Under the pieces are notes generated by a model. The model was not told where the DNA came from and did not search any database. It was given only the letters and a program-made list of their open reading frames with translations. The translations under genes were made by a program, and so were the position numbers. From Poindextera sp035294785 (lineage in GTDB: Bacteria; Pseudomonadota; Alphaproteobacteria; Caulobacterales; Caulobacteraceae), in assembly GCA_035294785.1 (NCBI GenBank), contig DATGKF010000044.1, forward strand, positions 1-13,218: a stretch of 13,218 nucleotides of DNA. Reading direction: 5' to 3'. This document shows positions 1-7,134 of this stretch, one piece after another (position 1 is the stretch's first letter; every line of letters begins with the position of its first letter).

Positions 1-1
1 C

Positions 2-529
2 GAGGTGTTCTGGACCGGCGAGGAGGTATGCTCGCGCGAGTTCAGCCCCGGCCACCTCGCACGCGTCGGCGAGAGCCTGAAGCGCAAGCCGCTGCTGTGG
101 GACAACTATCCGGTCAACGACGGGCCGAGGATGAGCCCCTATCTCTACATCCGCGGCTTCACGGGGCGCCCGGCGGCGATCGGTCCTCACATCGCCGCCC
201 ACGCGGTCAACCCGGCGCTGCAGTGCTGGCTGAGCCGCATCCCGCTGGCCAGCCTGGCGGAGAGTTATCGTGAGGGCGAGGCCTACGAGTACCTCGCCGC
301 CTTCGACCGCGCCGCGGCCGCGATGATGGGCGCGGACGCCGCCGTGCTGCTTCGCCGACATCTCGTCGCCATGCAGGACACCGGTCTCGCCGCGCTGGAC
401 GATGAGTCCAAGGCCCGCATCCGCGCCCGCTGGTCGCCGATCGACCATCCGGCCGCCCGCGAGATCATCGGCTGGCTCGACGGCGACTACACGATCACGC
501 GGGAGATGATGGACAATGCGGAGGGCTGA
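2..529 (+). CDS. GH84 family beta-N-acetylglucosaminidase (O-GlcNAcase/hyaluronidase-like), C-terminal part only
   Basis: The reading frame enters from the left edge and ends at TGA 527-529, so the N-terminus and the catalytic Asp-Asp pair of this family lie outside the window. The visible part matches the second half of the GH84 TIM barrel: a FWTGEEV segment, then RKPLLWDNYPVNDGPRMS, then GRPAAIGPHIAAHAVNP and a SRIPLASLAESY stretch. The Trp-Asp-Asn-Tyr and Val-Asn-Asp residues and the NP after the barrel strand are typical of bacterial and human O-GlcNAcase relatives. After the barrel comes a short helical tail of about 80 residues. The family removes terminal beta-linked N-acetylglucosamine from proteins or glycans. 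The true substrate here is unknown. The gene is convergent with glpK across a 138-bp gap that contains a structured repeat. Confidence 0.82.
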   Translation, partial: EVFWTGEEVCSREFSPGHLARVGESLKRKPLLWDNYPVNDGPRMSPYLYIRGFTGRPAAIGPHIAAHAVNPALQCWLSRIPLASLAESYREGEAYEYLAAFDRAAAAMMGADAAVLLRRHLVAMQDTGLAALDDESKARIRARWSPIDHPAAREIIGWLDGDYTITREMMDNAEG

Positions 530-550
530 AGCCCGTCGTCCTGCTCTTTG

Positions 551-650
551 CCGTCATCCCCCGCTGGAGCGCAGCGGAATGCGGGGAACCCATGAACACT
601 GGAGACGCACGGTGATCATGGGTCGCCCGAACAAGTCGGGCGATGACGGG
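551..650. repeat. Cloverleaf-like intergenic palindromic element (REP/MITE-like)
   Basis: An outer 7-bp stem (CCGTCAT 551-557 with ATGACGG 643-649) encloses three hairpins. These are CCCCGC 559-564 with GCGGGG 581-586, CCCATGAACAC 589-599 with GTGATCATGGG 612-622 (10 of 11 pairs), and CGCCCGA 624-630 with TCGGGCG 636-642. The three arms within one closing stem form a cloverleaf in RNA or single-stranded DNA. It sits between the convergent GH84 and glpK genes, where it could terminate transcription from both sides. Its compact palindromic build resembles the dispersed intergenic repeats known from alphaproteobacterial genomes, but only one copy is visible here. Confidence 0.7.
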
Positions 651-667
651 AGAGGATTCGCGCGCCG

Positions 668-2158
668 CTAGTCGTCGTCATCGACCCAGTCGAAGGTGCG
701 GGAGACGGCCTTTTTCCACTTTCGATACCCCGCTTCGCGCGCGGCCTTCGGCATGGCCGGCGTCCAGGTCGCCGAGGCCTTCCAGTTCTTGCGCAGCGCC
801 TCGGTCCCCGGCCAGAAGCCGACCGCGAGGCCAGCGGCGTAGGCGGCGCCGAGGCAGGTGGTTTCGGCCACGACCGGCCGCACGACCGGGACATCCAGCA
901 CGTCGGCTTGGATCTGCATCAGGAGCGCGTTGGCGGTCATCCCGCCGTCGACCTTCAGGGTCTTCAGGCCGACGCCCGAGTCGGCGGCCATAGCGTCGAC
1001 CACCTCGCGGGTCTGCCAGGCGGTCGCCTCGAGCACGGCGCGGGCGATGTGGCCTCTGTTGATGTAGCGGGTGAGCCCGACGATGACGCCGCGCGCGTCG
1101 CTTCGCCAATAGGGGGCGAAGAGGCCGGAGAAGGCCGGAACGATATAGCAGCCGCCGTTATCGTCGACGCTTCGCGCCAGCCGCTCGATGTCGGCGGCGG
1201 CGTCGATCAGGTCGAGGTTGTCGCGCACCCACTGCACCAGGGAGCCGGTGACGGCGATCGAGCCCTCGAGCGCGTAGACAGGCTTCTCGCCGCCAATCTG
1301 GTAGCCGAGCGTGGTCAGGAGCCCGTGCTTCGAGTGGACGATCTTCGCGCCCGTGTTGACCAAGAGGAAGTTGCCGGTCCCGTAGGTGCACTTGCCCTCG
1401 CCGGGGGCGAAGCAGGTCTGGCCGAACAGCGCCGCCTGCTGGTCGCCCAGCGCCGAGGCGACCGGCGCGCCGTCCAGAACCCCGTCGGCGTTTCCATAGA
1501 CCTCAGCCGAGGGCCGAATCTCGGGCAGCATCGCGGCGGGCACCCCGATCGCGTCCAGCAGGTCCTCGTCCCAGTCCAGCGTCTTCAGGTTCATCAGCAT
1601 CGTGCGGCTGGCGTTGGTGACGTCGGTGAGATGCCGGCCGGTCAGCTTCCAGATCAGCCACGTCTCGATGGTGCCGAACAACAGCTCGCCGCGCTGGGCG
1701 GCGGCGCGGGCGCCCGGCGTCTCGTCGAGCAGCCAGCGGATTTTCGGGCCGGAGAAGTACGTGGCCAGCGGCAGCCCGCAGGCGTCGCGGAAGCGATCCT
1801 GCCCGATACGCCCGCCGAGGTCGCGCACCAGCCGGTCCGTGCGGGTGTCCTGCCAGACGATGGCGTTGGCGATCGGCTTGCCGCTCGCCTTCTCCCACAC
1901 CAGCGTCGTCTCTCGCTGATTGGTGATCCCGACCGCGACCAGGTCCTTGGGCCCGATCGAGAGCTTGGCGAGGGCGCCGGCCACCACCTGCTCGACGTTC
2001 GCCCAGATTTCCATCGCGTCGTGCTCGACCCAGCCGGGGCGGGGGAAGATCTGGCGGTGCTCCTTCTGGTCGACCGCGGCGATCGCGCCGGATGCATCGA
2101 AGACGATGCAGCGCGACGAGGTCGTTCCCTGATCGATCGCGGCGACGTAGCGGCTCAT
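668..2158 (-). CDS. glpK: Glycerol kinase
   Basis: The 496-residue protein has the normal length for GlpK, an FGGY-family kinase that converts glycerol and ATP to sn-glycerol-3-phosphate in the cytoplasm. Visible motifs are the phosphate-binding DQGTTSSR (residues 9-16), glycerol-binding Arg82-Glu83 in ITNQRETT, WQDTRTD (102-108), the catalytic Asp239 in GDQQAALFGQ, YGTGNF, and the FGGY signature around YWRSDARGVIVGLTRY (350-365). The segment before Asp239 reads DGVLDGAP (225-232) instead of the glycine-rich GGKGGTR loop that binds the allosteric inhibitor fructose 1,6-bisphosphate in the Escherichia coli enzyme. Inhibition by that metabolite is therefore probably absent. The ATG at 2156-2158 is preceded by a good Shine-Dalgarno (GGAGGG, minus strand). 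No glpF, glpD or glpR is adjacent, so the gene stands alone. It is divergent from the MlaC-like gene, with 57 bp between start codons. Confidence 0.97.
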   Translation of the reverse strand: MSRYVAAIDQGTTSSRCIVFDASGAIAAVDQKEHRQIFPRPGWVEHDAMEIWANVEQVVAGALAKLSIGPKDLVAVGITNQRETTLVWEKASGKPIANAIVWQDTRTDRLVRDLGGRIGQDRFRDACGLPLATYFSGPKIRWLLDETPGARAAAQRGELLFGTIETWLIWKLTGRHLTDVTNASRTMLMNLKTLDWDEDLLDAIGVPAAMLPEIRPSAEVYGNADGVLDGAPVASALGDQQAALFGQTCFAPGEGKCTYGTGNFLLVNTGAKIVHSKHGLLTTLGYQIGGEKPVYALEGSIAVTGSLVQWVRDNLDLIDAAADIERLARSVDDNGGCYIVPAFSGLFAPYWRSDARGVIVGLTRYINRGHIARAVLEATAWQTREVVDAMAADSGVGLKTLKVDGGMTANALLMQIQADVLDVPVVRPVVAETTCLGAAYAAGLAVGFWPGTEALRKNWKASATWTPAMPKAAREAGYRKWKKAVSRTFDWVDDDD

Positions 2159-2203
2159 GGGCGCCCTCCGGCTGTGCTAAGCACGCCCGCTGTCTTAGCC
2201 CGT

Positions 2204-2218
2204 GGAGGCCCTGCATTG
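2204..2218 (+). promoter_or_regulatory. Shine-Dalgarno and TTG start of the MlaC-like gene
   Basis: GGAGG at 2204-2208 with a 7-nt spacer to TTG 2216-2218 decides the start. No ATG occurs in this frame before the signal peptide. Confidence 0.65.
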
Positions 2219-2809
2219 CGAGGCGCGCTCACCGTCCTCTTCGCGACCCTCGCGCTGGCCGTGGAGACCGCGAGCGCCGCCGCGAGCCCAGACCCGGCGG
2301 CGCCGGTCAAGGCGCTGCACGCAGGCCTCGTCCGGCTGTCCGCCGCCGCCGACCCGCCGGCGCCGGCGGTGGCGGCGCTGGCCGCGCGCAGCTTCGACAT
2401 GGCGGCGATCACCCGCACGGTCCTGGGCTCGGCCGACGCCCAGGCGACGCCGGCCGAGCGCGCACGGCTCGCACGCGCCCTGCTGACGCTGATCGCGCGG
2501 CAGATCGCGGCCGCGGGCCGGCAGACCGCCAGCGACGGCTTCGCGGTGACCGAGGTCCGCGGCGCTAGCGGCGCCGACTGGCTGGTGTCGACGCGCGAGA
2601 CGCCTACCGGCGCGCGGCAGCCGGTGGCGCTGGCCTGGCGCGTGCGGCGCGAAGGCGCCGGCTTCCGCATCGTCGACAGCCTGCAGCAGGGCCTGAGCAC
2701 CGTCGGCGTCCAGCACGACGACTTCGCCGCCGCCCTTCCCGGGCACACGCTGGACGACGTCATCGCCCAGATCGAGCGCCGCGCCGCCCGGCCTTTGCCC
2801 AGGCTATAG
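2216..2809 (+). CDS. MlaC/Ttg2D-like periplasmic phospholipid-binding protein (orphan)
   Basis: I place the start at TTG 2216, because GGAGG (2204-2208) lies 7 nt upstream and the encoded N-terminus is then a short signal peptide (MRGALTVLFATLALAVETASA, cleaved near residue 21). An in-frame GTG at 2174 lacks a ribosome site. The 197-residue product has the MlaC/Ttg2D layout: a helical N-terminal half, SFDMAAITRTVLG (residues 59-71) matching the family's FDF-x-x-[MI]-[ST]-R-x-x-LG signature, then a beta-sheet region with ALAWRVRREGAGFRIVD (139-155) and a C-terminal DDVIAQIERR helix. MlaC proteins carry phospholipids (or, as HpnM, possibly hopanoids) across the periplasm to an inner-membrane MlaFEDB-type transporter. 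No other mla genes are beside it, so it is an orphan here. Similarity is clear in layout but modest in sequence. It is convergent with the serine hydrolase, with an 8-bp gap. Confidence 0.72.
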   Translation: MRGALTVLFATLALAVETASAAASPDPAAPVKALHAGLVRLSAAADPPAPAVAALAARSFDMAAITRTVLGSADAQATPAERARLARALLTLIARQIAAAGRQTASDGFAVTEVRGASGADWLVSTRETPTGARQPVALAWRVRREGAGFRIVDSLQQGLSTVGVQHDDFAAALPGHTLDDVIAQIERRAARPLPRL

Positions 2810-2817
2810 CCTGCGGA

Positions 2818-4011
2818 TCAGCCGCGCTTGCGGTCGGTCATCGCGGCGTAGACCGCCTTGGCGGAGAGTTCTCGCATGAGCGGGGCGCCGTCGGGGGTGG
2901 TGCCGCCCATGTTCTGGATCATGCCGATGACGATCATGTCGTTGACCGGATCGATCCAGAACCAGGTGCCGAACGCGCCGCCCCAGTAGAAGCTCTCCAC
3001 CCCTTGGTTGGTCTTGGCCAGCGCCGGGTCCTCGATGATGCCGAAGTCCATGCCGAAGCCGAGTCCGCGGGCGTCGGGGCTGTAGAGGGTGACGTTCACG
3101 CCCGGCTCGAGCACGCTGACGTGCATCATGTCGACCGTCTCGGGTGCAAGGTACCGGCGGCCCTCGAAGACGCCGCGGTCCAGCACCATCTGAGCGAAGC
3201 GCCAGTAGTCGCCGATCGTGGAGACCAGCCCGCCGCCGCCCGACAGGAAGGCCGGCTTCTTGGTGTTGACGATGTTCTCCGGTCCCGCCGGCGCGATCTT
3301 GCCGTCGACATACTTGTGGATGCGCACCACGCGGGCGACCTTCGCCGGATCGACCCAGAAGCCGGTGTCGACCGTGCCGAGCGGGTCGAACAGCCGCTCC
3401 TTCAGGAACACGTCAAGGCCCTGGCCGGACAGGCGTTCGATCACATAGCCCTGGATGTCGACGCTGGGGCCATAACGCCAATCCTTGCCCGGCTGGTAGT
3501 GCAGCGGCAGGCCGGCCAGCGTATCGATCATCGCCTTGAGGTCGCCGCCGCGCAGGTTCAGGTCCTGATAATCGCCCAGGCGGCCAAAGCCGGCCGTGTG
3601 GCTCATCAGCTGGCGCATCGTCATCGGCGCGGCCTGCTCAACCGGATCGCCGTCCTTGCGGCGGACCTTCAGGCCCTCGAACTCGGGGATGTGCTTGGCC
3701 ACCGGGTCGTTCATCGCCCACTTGCCCTCTTCCCACAGCATCATCATCGCCACGCCGATGATCGGCTTGGTCATGGAAGCGATGCGGAAGATGGAGTCGG
3801 TGGCGAGCGGCGTTGGCTGCGAAAGGTCCTGTCGGCCATAGGCGTCGAGGTTCACGACCTCGCCGTGGCGAGCGACCAGGGTGACGACGCCGGCGAGCTT
3901 CTCCTCGTCGACCAGCGCGTGCATCTGGCTGTTGAGGGCGGCAAGGCCGCTCCGGGTGAATCCGCCGACCAGCGGTTCGGCGGTGGCGACGGCGGCTTGA
4001 TCGTCAGGCAT
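2818..4011 (-). CDS. Serine hydrolase, class C beta-lactamase / EstB esterase family
   Basis: The 397-residue product has the penicillin-recognising fold seen in class C beta-lactamases, DD-peptidases and EstB-type carboxylesterases. The nucleophile motif is SMTK (Ser79, Lys82). The second motif is Tyr180 in WRYGPSVDIQGYVIE. The KTG box is replaced by WGG (343-345) in FYWGGAFGTWFWIDP. The Tyr-x-Pro-Ser form and the WGG variant favour an esterase or acyltransferase of the EstB/LovD group over a true beta-lactamase. No signal peptide is present from the chosen start, which suggests a cytoplasmic enzyme. I choose ATG 4009-4011 because AGAGGAG lies just upstream on the minus strand. An upstream TTG at 4110 would add 33 residues of poor-quality sequence and has no ribosome site. 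Its natural substrate cannot be read from the sequence. Confidence 0.9.
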   Translation of the reverse strand: MPDDQAAVATAEPLVGGFTRSGLAALNSQMHALVDEEKLAGVVTLVARHGEVVNLDAYGRQDLSQPTPLATDSIFRIASMTKPIIGVAMMMLWEEGKWAMNDPVAKHIPEFEGLKVRRKDGDPVEQAAPMTMRQLMSHTAGFGRLGDYQDLNLRGGDLKAMIDTLAGLPLHYQPGKDWRYGPSVDIQGYVIERLSGQGLDVFLKERLFDPLGTVDTGFWVDPAKVARVVRIHKYVDGKIAPAGPENIVNTKKPAFLSGGGGLVSTIGDYWRFAQMVLDRGVFEGRRYLAPETVDMMHVSVLEPGVNVTLYSPDARGLGFGMDFGIIEDPALAKTNQGVESFYWGGAFGTWFWIDPVNDMIVIGMIQNMGGTTPDGAPLMRELSAKAVYAAMTDRKRG

Positions 4012-4018
4012 GGCGGCT

Positions 4019-4042
4019 CCTCTGGTCTGGCCTGACCAGAGG
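4019..4042. promoter_or_regulatory. Perfect 9-bp inverted repeat, candidate operator or RBS-masking hairpin
   Basis: CCTCTGGTC (4019-4027) and GACCAGAGG (4034-4042) are exact reverse complements separated by TGGCCT. On the minus strand the proximal arm overlaps the AGAGGAG ribosome site of the serine hydrolase gene. The dyad could therefore be a repressor operator or an mRNA hairpin that hides the ribosome site. Confidence 0.5.
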
Positions 4043-4062
4043 TTTGCCAGAGAAGCGGCGCG

Positions 4063-4088
4063 CCCGCCAGCTTGCCGATCCTGGCGGG
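4063..4088. promoter_or_regulatory. 8-bp inverted repeat in the divergent intergenic region
   Basis: CCCGCCAG (4063-4070) pairs exactly with CTGGCGGG (4081-4088) around a 10-nt loop. It is the second of three dyads between the divergent serine hydrolase and glycosyltransferase genes. In a GC-rich background its significance is uncertain. Confidence 0.35.
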
Positions 4089-4094
4089 TCGGGC

Positions 4095-4114
4095 GGGGTT
4101 GCTCTATCAACCCC
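4095..4114. promoter_or_regulatory. 7-bp inverted repeat just upstream of the first glycosyltransferase start
   Basis: GGGGTTG (4095-4101) pairs exactly with CAACCCC (4108-4114) around CTCTAT. It ends 4 bp before the ATG at 4119, where a ribosome site would be expected, and no Shine-Dalgarno is visible. The gene may be translated from a structured or very short leader, or the dyad may be a protein-binding site. Confidence 0.4.
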
Positions 4115-4118
4115 GGCC

Positions 4119-5633
4119 ATGAGCGAGGCGGACGACCTCTATGACCGCGCGTTCGCCGCCTACCGCGCCGGCGACGCCCCGCAGGCCGAGCAGGCGCTCG
4201 ATGCGCTGTTGGCGCGCTCGCCGGTCGACGCGCGGGCCATGCTGCTGAAGAGCGTGGTGCACCCGAAGACCGAGCCGGCTGTCTGCCTCTCGCTGGTGGA
4301 GCAGGCCGTTCACCTCGATCCGGAGAACGCCGAGAGCTGGTACAACCTGGGCGTCTTCGAGGCGGAACGGAACCAGCTGAAGGCGGCGCTGCGCGCCTAT
4401 CAGCGCGCCGTGGCGCTCGATCCGCTGCACCTGAACGCGCTCAACAACGGCTGCGAGCTCTTGCGCCGCTTCGACCGGTTCGAGGAGTCGCTGCGCTGGG
4501 CCGACCGGCAGCTGGCGCTGGGCCAGGACAGCTGGGCCGCGCATCTGAACCGAGCGGTGAGCCTGTTGCACCTGCGCCGTTTCGAGGAGGCCGACGAGGC
4601 GTTCCTGACGGCCCGCGCCCTGGAGCCCGACCGCCCCATCGTCCAGTGGGAGCGTTTCTCGCTGAAGCTGTTCCAGAAAGAGTTCAAGCCGGCCTGGGAA
4701 AGTTTCGAACAGCGCTTCGCCTGCGGCCACCTGAACGGGGTGCACAAGTACCCGTTCGTCATGCCCGAGTGGCGTGGGGAGCCCTTGGCCGGCAAGCACA
4801 TCCTGATCCACAACGAACAGGGGCTCGGCGACCAAATCATGTTCGCCAGCGCCGTTCCCGAAGTGAACGCCCAGGCCGGCCGCGTCACGCTGGTGGTGGT
4901 GCAGGAGCTGGTCGACCTCTTCACCGCCTCTTTCCCAGAGGCGCGGGTGCTGGCGGCGCGGATGGGGCGCTTCGCCGGCGATCATCCGCCGCCGCCGTGG
5001 CTGAGCGAGCTGGGGCCGGTCGACTATCAACTGCCGATCGGCGGGCTGATGCACATCCTGCGCAACACGCCTGAGAGCTTCGCCGACCCGAAGCCGTACC
5101 TGCGCCCCTCGGACGCCGCGCGAGCGCGCTGGGCCAAGACGAGGAGGCCGACGAAGCGGCTGCGCGTCGGCATCTGCTGGGCGTCCAACCCGGCGCTGTT
5201 CCGCTTCGATTCCAGCCGCCGGGCGGTAAAGAAGAGCATGAGCCTGGAGACGATGGCGCCGCTGGCGGACGTCGAGGGGGTCGAGCTGGTCAGCGTGCTG
5301 AATTGGCGCGTCGACCCGACGCCGGCGGTGTTCAAGGGCCGGCTCACCGATCTCTCCGCGGAGCTGAAGAGCCTCGACGACACCGCCGCCCTGATCGAGA
5401 CCCTCGACCTGGTCATCGCCGTCGACACCTCGGTCGCGCACCTGGCCGGCGCGGTCGGGACGCCGTGCTGGGTGCTGCTGCACGACTTCGCCGACTGCCG
5501 TTGGACGCTGACCGACGACGAAAGCTACTGGTACCGCGACATGGCGCTGATCCGGCAGACGACGGCCGGCGACTGGGCCGGCGTGATCGCCGAGACCAAG
5601 CGACGGCTCGAAGGTCTGGTCGCCGCGCGATGA
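4119..5633 (+). CDS. TPR-containing GT9-like glycosyltransferase, paralog 1
   Basis: The 504-residue protein has an N-terminal tetratricopeptide region, with helical repeats near residues 5-38, 71-104 and 138-171. A C-terminal GT-B domain follows from about 220, of the ADP-heptose:LPS heptosyltransferase (GT9-like) type. Motifs are EQGLGDQIMF (233-242), RVGICWASNP (349-358) and the nucleotide-sugar site VDTSVAHLAGAVG (435-447). No signal peptide or membrane segment is seen, so it should act in the cytoplasm, with the TPRs binding an acceptor protein. Caulobacter FlmG, a flagellin glycosyltransferase, has the same TPR-plus-transferase plan. I choose ATG 4119. A TTG at 4044 in the same frame gives an unlikely N-terminal extension. 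It is the first of three paralogs and overlaps the next by 4 bp (ATGA). Donor and acceptor are unknown. Confidence 0.88.
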   Translation: MSEADDLYDRAFAAYRAGDAPQAEQALDALLARSPVDARAMLLKSVVHPKTEPAVCLSLVEQAVHLDPENAESWYNLGVFEAERNQLKAALRAYQRAVALDPLHLNALNNGCELLRRFDRFEESLRWADRQLALGQDSWAAHLNRAVSLLHLRRFEEADEAFLTARALEPDRPIVQWERFSLKLFQKEFKPAWESFEQRFACGHLNGVHKYPFVMPEWRGEPLAGKHILIHNEQGLGDQIMFASAVPEVNAQAGRVTLVVVQELVDLFTASFPEARVLAARMGRFAGDHPPPPWLSELGPVDYQLPIGGLMHILRNTPESFADPKPYLRPSDAARARWAKTRRPTKRLRVGICWASNPALFRFDSSRRAVKKSMSLETMAPLADVEGVELVSVLNWRVDPTPAVFKGRLTDLSAELKSLDDTAALIETLDLVIAVDTSVAHLAGAVGTPCWVLLHDFADCRWTLTDDESYWYRDMALIRQTTAGDWAGVIAETKRRLEGLVAAR

Positions 5634-7129
5634 GCGTCGAGACCGACGTCGCCGCGGCGCTCGCCGCCTGGACGGCCGGCCGGCGCGACGAGTGCCTGGC
5701 GCGCCTGCGGGCGATGGGCGCAGCGGCCACCGACCATCCGCTGGCGCTGCAGCTCTGGGCGCTGGCGCTGCCGCGCGGGGCCGATGCGCTGGCGCTGCTC
5801 GAGCGGGCGGTGCGCATCGCCCCGGGCGACGCACAGGCGCAGTTCAACCTCGGCGTCTCGATCCAGGCGGCGGGCGATCTGACCCGGGCGATCGCCTGCT
5901 ACGAGCAAGCGCTGCGCATCGATCCCGGCAATCTGGGGGCGCTCAACAACCTCTCCGACCTCTACCGGCGGCGCGGCCGCGCGGCGGAAGGCTGGGCGCT
6001 GATGCAGCGCTATAGCGACCGCGGCGGCGCGATCGCCGGGCTCGAGATCCGGCTCGCCAAGCTGGCGATGGATCTGCGCCGCTTCGACGACGCCGCCCAC
6101 TGGTTCGAGCGGGCCGAAGCGCACGCCCCGGGGGATGCCTCGGTCGGCTGGGAGCACGCCATGCTGAGCCTGGTGCGCGAGGACTACGCGCGCGGCTGGC
6201 CGCAGTACGAGCGGCGGCTGGACAGCCACGGGCTCGACGCGCTCGGCATCTATCCCTACGCGGCCGAACGCTGGACCGGCGGGCCGGCCGCCGGCCGCGC
6301 GCTGCTGTTGCACCGCGAGCAGGGCATGGGCGACATGATCATGTTCGCCAGCGCCCTCCCCGCGCTGATCGCCGAGGGCGCCGCCGTGCACCTGGCGCTG
6401 CACCCGCCGCTCGTCAGGCTGATGGCGGCGAGCTTCCCGGAGGCGCGCATCTGGAGCAGCCTCACCCGCGTGGGCGGCGGCGCCCAGCCGGAGCAGCGCT
6501 GGCTGGCCGCAGCCGGGCCGATCGACATCCAGGCGCCCATGTGCAGCCTCGGCGCGTTGCGGCTGACCGACGGGCCGCCCACGCCTGCCGCCTATCTCAG
6601 CGCCGATCCCGACGACGTCGCCGTCTGGAAGGCGCGGCTCGATGCGCTCGCGCCGCCGAAGAGAGGCGAGCGGCGCGCGGGCCTGGTGCTCGGCACGCGG
6701 CAGGTGCGCTGGAGCGACGACGGGGCCGCCAACGCCCAGCGCAAGTCGATCCCGCCCCACCGCGCGGCCGGCCTCGCCGAAGCAAAACGGGTCCGCTGGA
6801 TCGGCCTGCACGACCGCGAGACCGCGCCGATGCTGGCCGACCTTCCGCGGGTCGACGTCGTCGATCCGAGCCCCTGGATCACCGACCTCGCCGACACCGC
6901 CGCCATCATCGAGAACCTCGACGTGGTCGTGACCATCGACACCGCCGTCGCCCACCTGGCCGGCGCGCTCGGCAAGCCGGTCTTCCTGATGCTGTGGTGG
7001 AACCCGGACTGGCGCTGGGGCGTCGATCGGACGACCAGCGCCTGGTATCCCAACGTGCGTTTGTTCCGCCAGCCGGAGCCCGGCGACTGGGAGAGCGTGG
7101 TCGCCGCTGTCGTCAAGGCGCTGGGATAG
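5630..7129 (+). CDS. TPR-containing GT9-like glycosyltransferase, paralog 2
   Basis: The ATG at 5630 overlaps the previous stop as ATGA, so translation is probably coupled; no strong ribosome site is visible. The 499-residue product repeats the layout of paralog 1. TPR-like helices lie near residues 35-70, 70-103 (FNLGVSIQAAGDLTRAIACY) and 137-170. The GT-B domain starts near 215, with EQGMGDMIMFA (230-240) and TIDTAVAHLAGALG (435-448), keeping the conserved His442. Near the C-terminus are WNPDWRWGVDRTTSAWYPNV and LFRQPEPGDWESV, which align with the equivalent WYRD...LIRQ...GDW segment of paralog 1. The shared order of motifs and similar size point to tandem duplication followed by strong divergence. 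It should act in the cytoplasm. Acceptor and sugar are not deducible from sequence. Confidence 0.87.
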   Translation: MSVETDVAAALAAWTAGRRDECLARLRAMGAAATDHPLALQLWALALPRGADALALLERAVRIAPGDAQAQFNLGVSIQAAGDLTRAIACYEQALRIDPGNLGALNNLSDLYRRRGRAAEGWALMQRYSDRGGAIAGLEIRLAKLAMDLRRFDDAAHWFERAEAHAPGDASVGWEHAMLSLVREDYARGWPQYERRLDSHGLDALGIYPYAAERWTGGPAAGRALLLHREQGMGDMIMFASALPALIAEGAAVHLALHPPLVRLMAASFPEARIWSSLTRVGGGAQPEQRWLAAAGPIDIQAPMCSLGALRLTDGPPTPAAYLSADPDDVAVWKARLDALAPPKRGERRAGLVLGTRQVRWSDDGAANAQRKSIPPHRAAGLAEAKRVRWIGLHDRETAPMLADLPRVDVVDPSPWITDLADTAAIIENLDVVVTIDTAVAHLAGALGKPVFLMLWWNPDWRWGVDRTTSAWYPNVRLFRQPEPGDWESVVAAVVKALG

Positions 7130-7134
7130 CGGGC

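Noticed and set aside
908..2215. Upstream extension of the MlaC-like frame across glpK
   Set aside because: This part is antisense to the well-supported glpK gene. The real protein begins at the signal peptide from TTG 2216.
4107..5834. Minus-strand open frame opposite glycosyltransferase paralog 1
   Set aside because: It is an Arg/Ala/Pro/Gln-rich shadow typical of the complementary strand of high-GC genes. The plus strand has clear motifs.
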